Shown piece after piece: positions 1 through 7,065 of a DNA stretch of 64,000 nt. The stretch is taken from assembly GCF_014656435.1 (NCBI RefSeq), contig NZ_BNCK01000006.1:250001-314000 (forward strand), in the 5' to 3' direction. The notes under the pieces are model-generated. The model made no database searches. It was not told the origin of the DNA and worked only from the letters and a program-made list of their open reading frames with translations. Each line of letters starts with the position of its first letter. Positions within the stretch are counted from its first letter, which is position 1. Made by a program: the position numbers and the translations under genes. The stretch is from Thalassotalea marina. GTDB taxonomy: Bacteria > Pseudomonadota > Gammaproteobacteria > Enterobacterales > Alteromonadaceae.

Positions 1-2
1 CA

Positions 3-668
3 GCTTTATTAACTGCTGGCCTGCCTCCACATTTGGCTCTAGGTACCAATAAAGTGGCCGCTTCGTTTGCCTCTTTTACCGCTTCGGTTACTTTTTATCG
101 CAAGAAACTTTTTGATATTAAATTTTGGCGATGGTCAATCTTCGCAACGGCAATTGGCGCAGTTATAGGTGCATTAACGGTTGATCATCTTCCAGTGGAG
201 TTATTAGAAAAGGCACTACCTGTTATTATTGTCATGACGGCAATATATACACTTATTGCAAAAAATGCGGTTTATCAGGAAAGTAGTTTACCTAAAAATT
301 CTAATAGCTTGAGAATCAAACAAACCGGACAAGGGCTTGTGCTTGGTTTTTATGACGGTGTTGCAGGACCAGGTACAGGCGCGTTTTGGACTGCTAGCTC
401 TAGTGCACTTTATAAAATCAATATTTTGCTTAGTTTAGGATTAGCTCGCTCCACCAATTTTGTCAGCAACATAGTGAGTGTCGTTGCTTTTGTATATTTG
501 GGTTATGTTAATTTTTTAATAGGTATTTCTATGGGAATATTTATGATGCTCGGTGCATGGGTCGGAGCTCACTGGGCCATTAAGTTTGGCTCAAAATACA
601 TTCGTCCAGTATTTATCTTTGTTGTCATTTCAATGTCAATTAATCTTGGGTATCAAGCTTGGTTTTAA
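3..668 (+). CDS. TSUP/TauE-SafE family permease, 5' end outside the window
   Basis: This is an integral membrane permease of the TSUP (DUF81, YfcA-like) family, thought to move small sulfur or carboxylate anions; the substrate cannot be read from the sequence. The frame is open to the left window edge and begins LLTAGLPPHLALGTNK, the typical first-half TSUP motif, so the true start lies upstream. The second half carries the matching G-x-G-P-G-x-G motif (YDGVAGPGTGAFW) and LGLARSTNFVSN, as expected for an internally duplicated family. About 221 codons are visible out of roughly 250 usual. Several hydrophobic segments follow one another and the protein ends in a short hydrophobic tail. No neighbour suggests a pathway. 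Confidence 0.85.
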   Translation, partial: ALLTAGLPPHLALGTNKVAASFASFTASVTFYRKKLFDIKFWRWSIFATAIGAVIGALTVDHLPVELLEKALPVIIVMTAIYTLIAKNAVYQESSLPKNSNSLRIKQTGQGLVLGFYDGVAGPGTGAFWTASSSALYKINILLSLGLARSTNFVSNIVSVVAFVYLGYVNFLIGISMGIFMMLGAWVGAHWAIKFGSKYIRPVFIFVVISMSINLGYQAWF

Positions 669-869
669 AAATATAAACTACCACCTTACTGTAGCCCCCT
701 AGTTGTTCAAAAACTGCTTCAACTAAACAAGCCTAATCAGTCACTTTCAATCAGCTTACCGATAAGCCATATTCGTTACTTCGCCAAACAGCTAAATAAT
801 CTATAATTTATGCTTAGCGTTTGCTATGGTTATAATTAAAGATAAATCAGTCTCATACTAGAGGAAGTT

Positions 870-1136
870 ATGAAAATTTCTGACGATATTCACAACTATT
901 ATGAAAAGTTAGTTATGCAGCGTTTCATAGAGCTAAAACTGGAAGAAGCACATGATGCCGACTTTATTGCGGATTTAACTTGTGTTGTGCTCAATCAACT
1001 TCCAGCGCGATACATTAGACACGAAGTAGATATGGCGTTTTATTTACCAGCTTCCGAGCGGTTTGAGATGGAAAACAAAGTTAAAAAGGCAGTAAGTAAA
1101 GCACTAGAGTTTATGAAACTTCACTACGATGCTTAA
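870..1136 (+). CDS. ComFB-family small protein
   Basis: An 88-residue protein of the late competence development ComFB family. Family signatures are the N-terminal IHNYYEKLV, the central ADLTCVVLNQLPARYIRHEVDMAFYL and a charged helical C-terminus. The ATG is preceded by AGAGGAAG at good spacing. From established knowledge, a cyanobacterial ComFB-domain protein (CdgR) binds cyclic di-GMP, so a small cyclic di-GMP receptor is a possible role here; that is inference. The gene stands alone, converging on the attL end of the ffs element, and was originally the neighbour downstream of ffs. A TATAAT hexamer lies at 831-836, without a convincing -35. Confidence 0.8.
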   Translation: MKISDDIHNYYEKLVMQRFIELKLEEAHDADFIADLTCVVLNQLPARYIRHEVDMAFYLPASERFEMENKVKKAVSKALEFMKLHYDA

Positions 1137-1148
1137 TAAGAAAATTTG

Positions 1149-1180
1149 ATAAAAATCTGATTGGGTGGTAACCCAATCAG
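1149..1180 (-). terminator. Relic of the native ffs intrinsic terminator, left at attL
   Basis: Read on the minus strand, a perfect 10-bp stem (CTGATTGGGT with its complement, loop TACC, 1157-1180) is followed by ATTTTTATC. The inner part of the stem is the 25-bp att repeat shared with the 3' end of ffs. The outer CTGA and the T-tract exist only at this left copy. This is what the terminator of ffs would have looked like before the element inserted. No RNA gene now precedes it here; it could still stop leftward transcripts leaving the element. Confidence 0.7.
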
Positions 1181-1185
1181 CCACA
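1161..1185. repeat. attL, left 25-bp direct repeat
   Basis: Identical to 4932-4956. The match stops at both sides (1160 A versus 4931 T; 1186 T versus 4957 C). The repeat holds the dyad TTGGGT-GGTA-ACCCAA and copies the 3' terminal segment of ffs. Confidence 0.85.
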
Positions 1186-1206
1186 TCATCATAGTCTTAG
1201 GCATTT

Positions 1207-1249
1207 AGATGATTTTGTGATGATGCGACGTAACAGTTTGAATTAATTA
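1207..1249 (+). repeat. Inverted repeat, left copy (43 bp)
   Basis: The sequence matches the reverse complement of 4650-4692 at 42 of 43 positions; the one difference is A at 1223. It lies between attL and the integrase. Its role is not known. It could be a large recombinase or accessory-protein binding site, the inverted ends of a nested unit, or a copied and inverted gene fragment. Confidence 0.85.
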
Positions 1250-1308
1250 GAAACTTACACATGCATTTATACTAAATCATTTCTCTGCTTCCTCTCAATA
1301 TTACCAAC

Positions 1309-1328
1309 TGTGATACTGAGTGTGATAC
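1309..1328 (+). promoter_or_regulatory. Paired TGTGATAC sites, left (candidate arm-type sites)
   Basis: TGTGATAC occurs at 1309-1316 and 1321-1328, 12 bp apart start to start, just before the likely integrase ATG (1331). The same pair with the same 12-bp spacing and direction recurs at 4852-4871 near the other end. Short repeats near both ends of such elements are usually integrase arm sites or excisionase sites; that role is inference. Confidence 0.5.
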
Positions 1329-1330
1329 CA

Positions 1331-2678
1331 ATGTCAAAAACAACACCTAAATATACAACCCTAAGAGGCCAAATTTTCTGGTTCCATTACAAGTTACCCT
1401 CTGCTATATATACCAAAAGCAACTTGTCATCACCACTAGTAAGACTATCGCTTAATACTAGAGATTCCGTAAAAGCTGGCTCAATCGCTCAGATTTTAGT
1501 CATAAAGCTTTGCGAATTTTATAATTCAACTCCAACTAACAACATAAATAAACTATCGATTAAAAAAGTGATAATCGATACCATGATAAGCCTAGGCGAA
1601 GCCACTACGCAGTCATTCAATAGAACAAATAGATGCACAAATACAATACTCATAAGTTCAGCCTTTGAGCGCTACAAAAGAGAGATGGTAGGTGCTAGTG
1701 TTTGGCGAATAAAAACTGAAAGTGATTATCACGCGGCTATAGCTAACCTTATAGAACTAATGACGGATATTGAGATAACTTCAATAGACGCAAACTTTTG
1801 CAGAGAATATAAAGATAAATTAATCCATTACCCACTTCACCGCCCTAAAACTCGCCATATAAAAAACGCTGAAGTCAACGAAATAATTAATTCTAAAACA
1901 ATTTACCCCAAAATTAGTACGACAACTGTTAACAATCAAATTCGAAAGGGAACACTTTTTTCAATTGGTTAGTAAAACAAGGCTACATTCCCAACAACCC
2001 AATCTGCGGTATGAAAATAAAACAAAAAATGTCACCGAAAAACGCACGAACATCTTTCACTGATGACGAATTTTTTTGATTTTTTCAAGCACAATTTATA
2101 CTGAACACAAATTCAAAAAAGATTATCAATTTTGGCTTCCCCTTATAGCTCTGTATAGTGGAGCTAGACTAGAAGAACTATGCCAATTACACCTACGTGA
2201 CATACAACTAGAAACTACCCCACCTTACATTGACATCAACGACAACTTCGATGGGCAGCACATAAAAAACAATAGTAGTAGAAGAAAAATACCAATACAC
2301 CCAGAGTTGATAGCCGTTGGCTTTGATAATTTTGTATCGCAAAAAAAGCTTTGCGGTGAAAAGATGTTATTTGGATACCTTGCACCACAAAGACAACAAC
2401 TTGGTCATAAACCAAGCCAATGGTTCAGCAAATACAAAACAAGATTAGGCATCAATAACAATAAAAAGGTTTTTCATAGCTTTAGACACACCATGGTAGA
2501 CCACCCAAAGAAAGCCAGAGCACGTGATTACGAGATAAAGTCGCTACTAGGACACAAGAATGGCTCCATCACTCATGACATTTATGGCTCCATCGACCCT
2601 CCTATTGATACAGTAAGTAAAATGCTAAACGAGTTATCTTTCAAAAAATTGACCAGTCAAATAAAAAAATGGAGCTAA
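1331..2678 (+). pseudogene. Tyrosine-type site-specific integrase, broken by two frameshifts in T-runs
   Basis: Joined over three frames this is a tyrosine recombinase of about 449 residues, a normal size. The N-terminal part (from the ATG at 1331) has a DUF6538-like segment (LRGQIFWFHYKLPS, then VRLSLNTRDS) and a SAM-like core-binding domain. Frame 1 stops at 1970-1972. Homology continues in another frame (FFNWLVKQGYIPNNP) to a stop at 2078-2080, then in a third frame to 2678. Both breaks lie in T-runs (six T at 1956-1961, seven T at 2071-2077), and one extra T in each restores the frame. The catalytic set is intact: Arg in SGARLEE, a Lys in the HIKNN strand, HSFRH, LGH and the Tyr of HDIYG. 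The gene may be a genuine pseudogene or a sequencing artefact. Confidence 0.8.
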
Positions 2679-2789
2679 ACACATCTAAAACCTGCATCTA
2701 TCAAACAGTATAAAAAGAACACTACAGCCTAGTAATACGTTGTTTTTTATATTAAATTAGACTTTTAACAATTAACTAATGGAATATAC

Positions 2790-4652
2790 ATGCCGCTACT
2801 GGAATCTATAGCACTAAAGAGCCTTACTGTATTAGCAACCTCAATAACGAAAAAGTTCACCGAAAGAGGGTGGAGTGCGCTAGCTACTGAATTTGAAGCT
2901 GCTTTCACCCGGAAAAGTATCACCGACTACTGTAAAGCTTGTAATGAATACGTAAATTTAAGAACGCTTTACTCTAGCCAGCATGACATTTTTATTGATG
3001 ATGTGTACGTCCCTCTCTTTATGTCTCCCACTAATGACGACGAAGTAAAAATAGAAATAACCAACCTAAGTTTTTATAGCTCTGGAATAACGAACATCAT
3101 AGGCCAAGCTGGTCAAGGAAAATCAACATTTTTACGAAAGATGCTAATCAATGAACTAACAAGCGGGAAGCACCTGCCTGTATTTTTCGAATTAAAATAC
3201 CTTGACTGCAATGAGCCATTATTAAATCAAATCGTAAATTGGTTCAAAAGGCATGGCATCAACTCCAACAATAGAGGTATAGGCCGACTACTAAAAAGTG
3301 GATACATCAAACTATTTTTAGATGGTTTTGATGAAATGCCTCCATCATCACACGACCTCGCATTAGAAAAAATTAAAGACCTATCAAGAGACTATCCTGA
3401 TACAACAATAATTGTTACTACAAGACCTGACACCCTGATAACTACCGAATCATATATCAGCAATTACAAAGTGTTAAACCTAACCATCGAAAACGTAAAC
3501 CAGCTATTTTTAAATATATCGAATAACAACGTAGAAGCCACAAAAGATGCAATGGCTCAAATTGAAAAGTATCCCCGCATCAAAAGCATTGTAAAAACCC
3601 CTATCCTAGCGATATTACTTTTCATAACATACAGAGCATGGTCTAAAATCCCTGACAACCTTTCTGATTTTTACAAAAAAATATTCATCACTCTACTAAC
3701 CCATCACGACTCACTTAAGTCAGGCAGAAAAATCGATAGAGGAATAGACATCCCACTAAACGACTACCAGATTGAAGAAACCTTCAGCATATTTTGTTTT
3801 AGAACCTTTAGCGAGGGGTTGACTTCATTTAGCATTGGAGAAGCAACACATTTCATGAAGCAAGCACTTGATAGTGAAGCTATAGAAGAAGTGTGTCCCA
3901 AAAACCTTGTTGAGGTTATAAAACAATGTACAGGGATAATTTGCAGTAACGGATATGATGACCTAACGTTTTCTCACAAATCACTTCAGGAATACTACAC
4001 GGCACTTTACATCAAACAGCAAAGCCTTTATGACAAAAGGAACTTTTATAAATCTGTTCAAAACCATCTTGAGGAGTCAAAATACAACGCTGTTTTAGAA
4101 TTCTTAAAAGGAATCGACACATACGATTACGTCAAGTACTACTACATCCCCTGCTTTCAAGAAATGTTCGATATTCATAAAGTCGACGTAACACCTGAAG
4201 AGGAGACCATCTCACGAGGGTTGGTCAAGGTATTCGAGTCCATTTCTGTTCCTTTCATAGTTGAAGAAAATGGCGATATAAAAGATGAAATGATTGGCTT
4301 ATCGCTTCATCTAGATAATGATAGCTCCACATACTTTTACGTAAAATTAATAGCCGCTATCGCTATGTCTTTAGACAAACTAAAGCTCTATTCAAACTAC
4401 ATAAAACGCAACAAACAAAACATCGTAGATAACGCTGATGATAACGGTGAATCTTCTATAGGTGTAATTGATATTATTGCTAATGTTGATGATGAGCTTG
4501 CAGAAAAATTTACAGAGGTCATCGAAGGCTTCTTCGACAAAGTCATCCTCACAGAACATGAATATTTAATCAAAAAGCACAACCAGAAAAAGAAGCCCAG
4601 CTTACTAAAACAAGTATTCGACAAAAAGAAAAAGGCTGCTGAAAGCGCATAA
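2790..4652 (+). CDS. NACHT-domain STAND NTPase, candidate anti-phage defence protein
   Basis: A 620-residue protein and the only intact gene of the ffs element. Order of parts: an N-terminal helical region of about 100 residues; a NACHT NTPase with Walker A GQAGQGKST (105-113) and Walker B LFLDGFDE (175-182, with the Gly and acidic residues typical of NACHT); a VTTRPD sensor-like motif (209-214); a lid helix VKTPILAILL (about 268-277); a winged-helix motif FSHKSLQEYYTALYI (394-408); then about 210 residues of C-terminal domain ending in a lysine-rich tail. No effector nuclease, TIR or long repeat sensor is recognisable. Established: bacterial NACHT proteins (bNACHT, NLR-related) protect against phage. 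Inferred: the short C-terminus fits the class with a small C-terminal domain instead of leucine-rich repeats. The SD before the ATG is weak (GGAA), and the stop codon is the first part of the right inverted repeat. Confidence 0.85.
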   Translation: MPLLESIALKSLTVLATSITKKFTERGWSALATEFEAAFTRKSITDYCKACNEYVNLRTLYSSQHDIFIDDVYVPLFMSPTNDDEVKIEITNLSFYSSGITNIIGQAGQGKSTFLRKMLINELTSGKHLPVFFELKYLDCNEPLLNQIVNWFKRHGINSNNRGIGRLLKSGYIKLFLDGFDEMPPSSHDLALEKIKDLSRDYPDTTIIVTTRPDTLITTESYISNYKVLNLTIENVNQLFLNISNNNVEATKDAMAQIEKYPRIKSIVKTPILAILLFITYRAWSKIPDNLSDFYKKIFITLLTHHDSLKSGRKIDRGIDIPLNDYQIEETFSIFCFRTFSEGLTSFSIGEATHFMKQALDSEAIEEVCPKNLVEVIKQCTGIICSNGYDDLTFSHKSLQEYYTALYIKQQSLYDKRNFYKSVQNHLEESKYNAVLEFLKGIDTYDYVKYYYIPCFQEMFDIHKVDVTPEEETISRGLVKVFESISVPFIVEENGDIKDEMIGLSLHLDNDSSTYFYVKLIAAIAMSLDKLKLYSNYIKRNKQNIVDNADDNGESSIGVIDIIANVDDELAEKFTEVIEGFFDKVILTEHEYLIKKHNQKKKPSLLKQVFDKKKKAAESA

Positions 4653-4692
4653 TTAATTCAAACTGTTACGTCGCACCATCACAAAATCATCT
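4650..4692 (-). repeat. Inverted repeat, right copy (43 bp)
   Basis: This is the inverted partner of 1207-1249 (42/43 matches). It begins with the TAA stop codon of the NACHT gene. Outer edge to outer edge the pair spans 3,486 bp and encloses exactly the integrase and NACHT genes. Confidence 0.85.
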
Positions 4693-4848
4693 TACGAATA
4701 TCTGAATAATGAATTTCGCCGTGGGCATCATCAGAATGGGAAATTACTCACAACACCCTTGATACGACTAACAACTTTTGATGAATGGGAAGCTGATACC
4801 GATAGCTACACAAGTATTGCGTTGATGATGAAGTATTATTGTTTTTGA
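4657..4848 (+). other. Stop-free, coding-like stretch without a start codon (possible gene remnant)
   Basis: A frame of 63 sense codons runs from just after a TAA to a TGA at 4846-4848 and contains no ATG until very near its end. The translation is protein-like (for example RRGHHQNGKLLTTP and TFDEWEADTDSYTSI) but I do not recognise it. The first dozen codons lie inside the right inverted repeat; the left repeat, read on the minus strand, gives almost the same peptide (FKLLRR, then ITKSS) before diverging. It may be the tail of a gene lost when the element formed, or chance. The rest of 4653-4931 holds only the paired sites and no other gene I can support. Confidence 0.3.
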
Positions 4849-4851
4849 AAC

Positions 4852-4871
4852 TGTGATACCAATTGTGATAC
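4852..4871 (+). promoter_or_regulatory. Paired TGTGATAC sites, right (candidate arm-type sites)
   Basis: TGTGATAC lies at 4852-4859 and 4864-4871, matching the left pair in sequence, direction and 12-bp spacing. The position, about 60 bp inside attR, fits arm-type or accessory recombination sites; function is inferred. Confidence 0.5.
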
Positions 4872-4931
4872 TTTCAGTATTAACCGAGAGGAAAAACTTG
4901 TTTTCTATGGCTTGTAAAGCAGGGATAAGGT

Positions 4932-4956
4932 TTGGGTGGTAACCCAATCAGCCACA
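4932..4956. repeat. attR, right 25-bp direct repeat within the 3' end of ffs
   Basis: Identical to 1161-1185. From 4934 it overlaps the 3' end of the 4.5S RNA, so the RNA gene is reconstituted after insertion. The native outer stem bases and T-tract of the terminator are missing beyond this copy. Confidence 0.85.
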
Positions 4957-5047
4957 CTCCGGCACATGAGTCGTCTGCTGCGGTTGCTTCCTTCCGGACC
5001 TGGCCGAGTTCACAGAGTATCATTGCGGAGGGACCGAAGGGGTCACC
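4934..5047 (-). ncRNA. ffs: 4.5S RNA (bacterial SRP RNA)
   Basis: The minus strand carries the conserved SRP RNA core: GGTCCGGAAGGAAGCA (apical loop and Ffh-binding region) with CTCTGTGAACTCGGCCA before it and GTGCCGG after it. The ends pair: 5' GGTGACCC with 3' GGGTTACC gives eight pairs including G-U. The predicted mature length is 114 nt, equal to E. coli 4.5S RNA. The RNA joins Ffh to form the signal recognition particle that targets inner-membrane proteins. Its 3' end is the integration site of the NACHT element, and mature ends are inferred from pairing. Confidence 0.95.
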
Positions 5048-5078
5048 ATAATGAATGCTTCTTGTCGAAGCGCGGTGC

Positions 5079-5107
5079 ATTATCACCAATACATTAAACG
5101 GTTGCAA
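5079..5107 (-). promoter_or_regulatory. Sigma-70 promoter of ffs
   Basis: On the minus strand TTGCAA (5102-5107) and GATAAT (5079-5084) are separated by 17 bp, followed by a GC-rich discriminator (GCACCGCG) typical of growth-rate-controlled stable RNA genes. The start would be near 5072, giving a 5' leader of about 25 nt to be removed, as is known for E. coli 4.5S RNA. Confidence 0.7.
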
Positions 5108-5144
5108 GCCTTAGTTGATAATAAACAAATCAACCGTTTATAAA

Positions 5145-6032
5145 TTAATCAGCACCTTGCTCTTCTCGTGCTCTTGCTAACTTCTCACTAATTTCTAACA
5201 GCACTGACTTAATCACTAAAAGGTTATCTTTGCCCAGTCGCAACATCAGCTTGTCTGCATCGTCTAAGCTTTCATACTCTTGATCTTTAAACTGATACAT
5301 AACACTTGGGCGTTCGAGCTCTAACCTTTCCTTGGGTATTTCCATATCTAGCACTTTGGTTATTGCATCTTGCAAGATGTCGGTAAAATCTTCATTTTGA
5401 TAACCAAGCTCTCTGTATGCTTCATCAACAAGAGGCTTAAGTTCAAAATACCAATCTACCAAAGTGTCGGTGTCTACTGTTCTTAATAAGTCAACATATA
5501 AACTGAAACGACGAGTAGTTGTTTCATCCCACTTCATTACAACTTCACCGTTCTGATTAATTTCTTTCGCGGTAAATGAAGAACTAGGCTTGATTAACGG
5601 GCTATGTTCATATGCCAATACACCCTGAGAAAAGTTATCGGTGAACACAACAAAGCGTCTGATCATATCGTCGTCTACAACCAGTTTTAGCAACTCCTTT
5701 CTCCAGGTAATAGTTGGTAACTTTTCTTTTAACCAATCATCACTCTCACTCAATGTCGGTAACATTGGCTTAGGTGGTTCAGGATGTTCGACAACAACCG
5801 GTTCTGGCGGAGGTGGTAATTCTTCAACAACTGGCTCTGGCGTTTCTTCAACCTTTTCTTCTACAATAGGGTCAGGTTGTTCAACTTTTGGTGGTTCGAT
5901 TACAACGGGTTCTTTGGGCTCTTCTTGGTTTAAAAACCAAACTGCAGCAATTACAACGACAACAACAATTGCGCCAATGATAGCCCATGGAGTAGACGAT
6001 GTTGATGAAGGTGATGAAGGTGAATTTTCCAT
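5145..6032 (-). CDS. DUF3014 family membrane-anchored protein
   Basis: A 295-residue protein of the DUF3014 family, function unknown. Residues 1-15 are Ser/Pro-rich, 16-35 form one transmembrane segment, and about 36-92 are a Pro/Glu/Val-rich linker of a type common in proteins that cross the periplasm. The rest is a soluble domain (from DDWLKEKLP) that should lie outside the cytoplasm. It stands alone, upstream of ffs on the same strand. Part of its opposite strand is open only because of the low-complexity linker. Confidence 0.8.
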   Translation of the reverse strand: MENSPSSPSSTSSTPWAIIGAIVVVVVIAAVWFLNQEEPKEPVVIEPPKVEQPDPIVEEKVEETPEPVVEELPPPPEPVVVEHPEPPKPMLPTLSESDDWLKEKLPTITWRKELLKLVVDDDMIRRFVVFTDNFSQGVLAYEHSPLIKPSSSFTAKEINQNGEVVMKWDETTTRRFSLYVDLLRTVDTDTLVDWYFELKPLVDEAYRELGYQNEDFTDILQDAITKVLDMEIPKERLELERPSVMYQFKDQEYESLDDADKLMLRLGKDNLLVIKSVLLEISEKLARAREEQGAD

Positions 6033-6320
6033 ACTTCCTCAAAAGATATCACACAAATAAAAATAAGGCGTTCAAAGCCATGTAAACTCTATTGCAACGC
6101 TTTTTTACTTATGTTGCAAGTGCCAATTTCAGATATTTACATTTTATTGCAAACTAAACTTGTTATTAAAACTAACAATTGTGCCCAAAGCACTCGCTTT
6201 GAGGAGGTTAACACTCAGTCAAGTCATGGGCCAAGATTTAAGGAAATAATGATAAATGCAAATAAGCACTAACCTTATTTCCACTAAATCCCAAACAATA
6301 CTGACTTTTATTTGTTGCCG

Positions 6321-6959
6321 TTAACTAGCGTCATCTTGATTTTCCGGCAACGCAGAAATAAATGCTGGCAATAAATTGCAATTATCAACAATTCGACAAA
6401 TTGTTGGAAATTCACTTAAATCAACATTAAAACGTCTAGCGTTATAGATTTGAGGCACTAAGGTTATATCTGCCGCTGTAACTTGGTCACCGAAACAGTA
6501 TTTACCAGCAGTTGCTGCAAGTTTCTTTTCAAGTGCGTGAAAACCAAGTGTCATCCAGTGATGAGACCAAGCTAACTTTTGCTCTTCAGAAACATTAAGT
6601 TCCTTAACTAGATATTGTTGTACCCTTAAGTTATTAATTGGGTGTATTTCGCAAGCAATATCGAGTACCGCAGCTTGCACTTGAGCTTTTTGCGCTAGTT
6701 CTGAAGGATATAAAGGAGTTTCGGGAAACTTTGCTTCTAAGTAATCAATAATAGCTAAAGATTGGTTTAGTGTTACTTCACCATCTATTAAGGTAGGGAC
6801 TAGCTCCGTAGGGTTTAGTTTTGCATATTCTACTTTATGCTGTTCGCCACCATCCTTAACTAAGTGCACAGGAATAGATTGGTAATTAATTCCTTTTAAG
6901 TTTAATGCAATTCTTACTCTGTAGGCAGCTGAAGAGCGCCAGTATCCGTAAAGTTTCAT
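6321..6959 (-). CDS. maiA: Maleylacetoacetate isomerase (zeta-class GST)
   Basis: Converts maleylacetoacetate to fumarylacetoacetate in tyrosine degradation using glutathione. The N-terminal thioredoxin fold carries the zeta-class signature RSSAAYRVRIAL (catalytic Ser pair at residues 9-10) and the glutathione-binding NQSLAIIDYLE; the helical C-terminal domain has the usual GDQVTAADI. I chose the ATG at 6959 (MKLYGYWRSSAAY) over an in-frame TTG four codons earlier because GAGG precedes it at proper spacing and the family begins this way. Length is 212 residues, normal. Downstream of tyrR and the phh genes, it fits a phenylalanine/tyrosine catabolic neighbourhood, although hmgA and fahA are not in the window. 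Confidence 0.92.
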   Translation of the reverse strand: MKLYGYWRSSAAYRVRIALNLKGINYQSIPVHLVKDGGEQHKVEYAKLNPTELVPTLIDGEVTLNQSLAIIDYLEAKFPETPLYPSELAQKAQVQAAVLDIACEIHPINNLRVQQYLVKELNVSEEQKLAWSHHWMTLGFHALEKKLAATAGKYCFGDQVTAADITLVPQIYNARRFNVDLSEFPTICRIVDNCNLLPAFISALPENQDDAS

Positions 6960-7065
6960 CTTAGGCCTCAATAGATAAAAAGCTATATCTTAATGAATCA
7001 TGAATTCGCCTGCTAGCACATGGTGGTGAATTCTAATGCAGCAGGCTGTTGGTTTATATTTACAG

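Larger units (their letters stand above)
1161..4956 (+). mobile_element. Integrative element of about 3.8 kb in the 3' end of ffs, carrying an integrase and a NACHT NTPase
   Basis: Seen directly: an exact 25-bp direct repeat at 1161-1185 and 4932-4956. The right copy is the 3' end of the 4.5S RNA gene. The left copy is a detached duplicate beside a tyrosine-recombinase gene. Between them lie the integrase (frameshifted), one cargo gene and short end regions holding paired TGTGATAC sites and a 43-bp inverted repeat. Inferred: site-specific integration into ffs that keeps the RNA gene intact. The repeat contains TTGGGT-GGTA-ACCCAA, a dyad suited to a recombinase core site. No RDF/excisionase, transfer or phage gene is visible, so the element is minimal and probably depends on helpers if it still moves. 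Confidence 0.85.

Noticed and set aside
4657-4848. Calling the open stretch a gene
   Set aside because: No start codon near its 5' end, no SD and no recognisable family, so it is reported only as a possible remnant.
4880-5107. 75-codon minus-strand frame across the 4.5S RNA
   Set aside because: It lies on the ffs gene, whose conserved structure explains the sequence; no SD or family match.
5641-6060. Gly/Ser/Thr-rich 139-codon plus-strand frame
   Set aside because: Shadow of the Pro/Glu-rich linker of the DUF3014 gene on the other strand.
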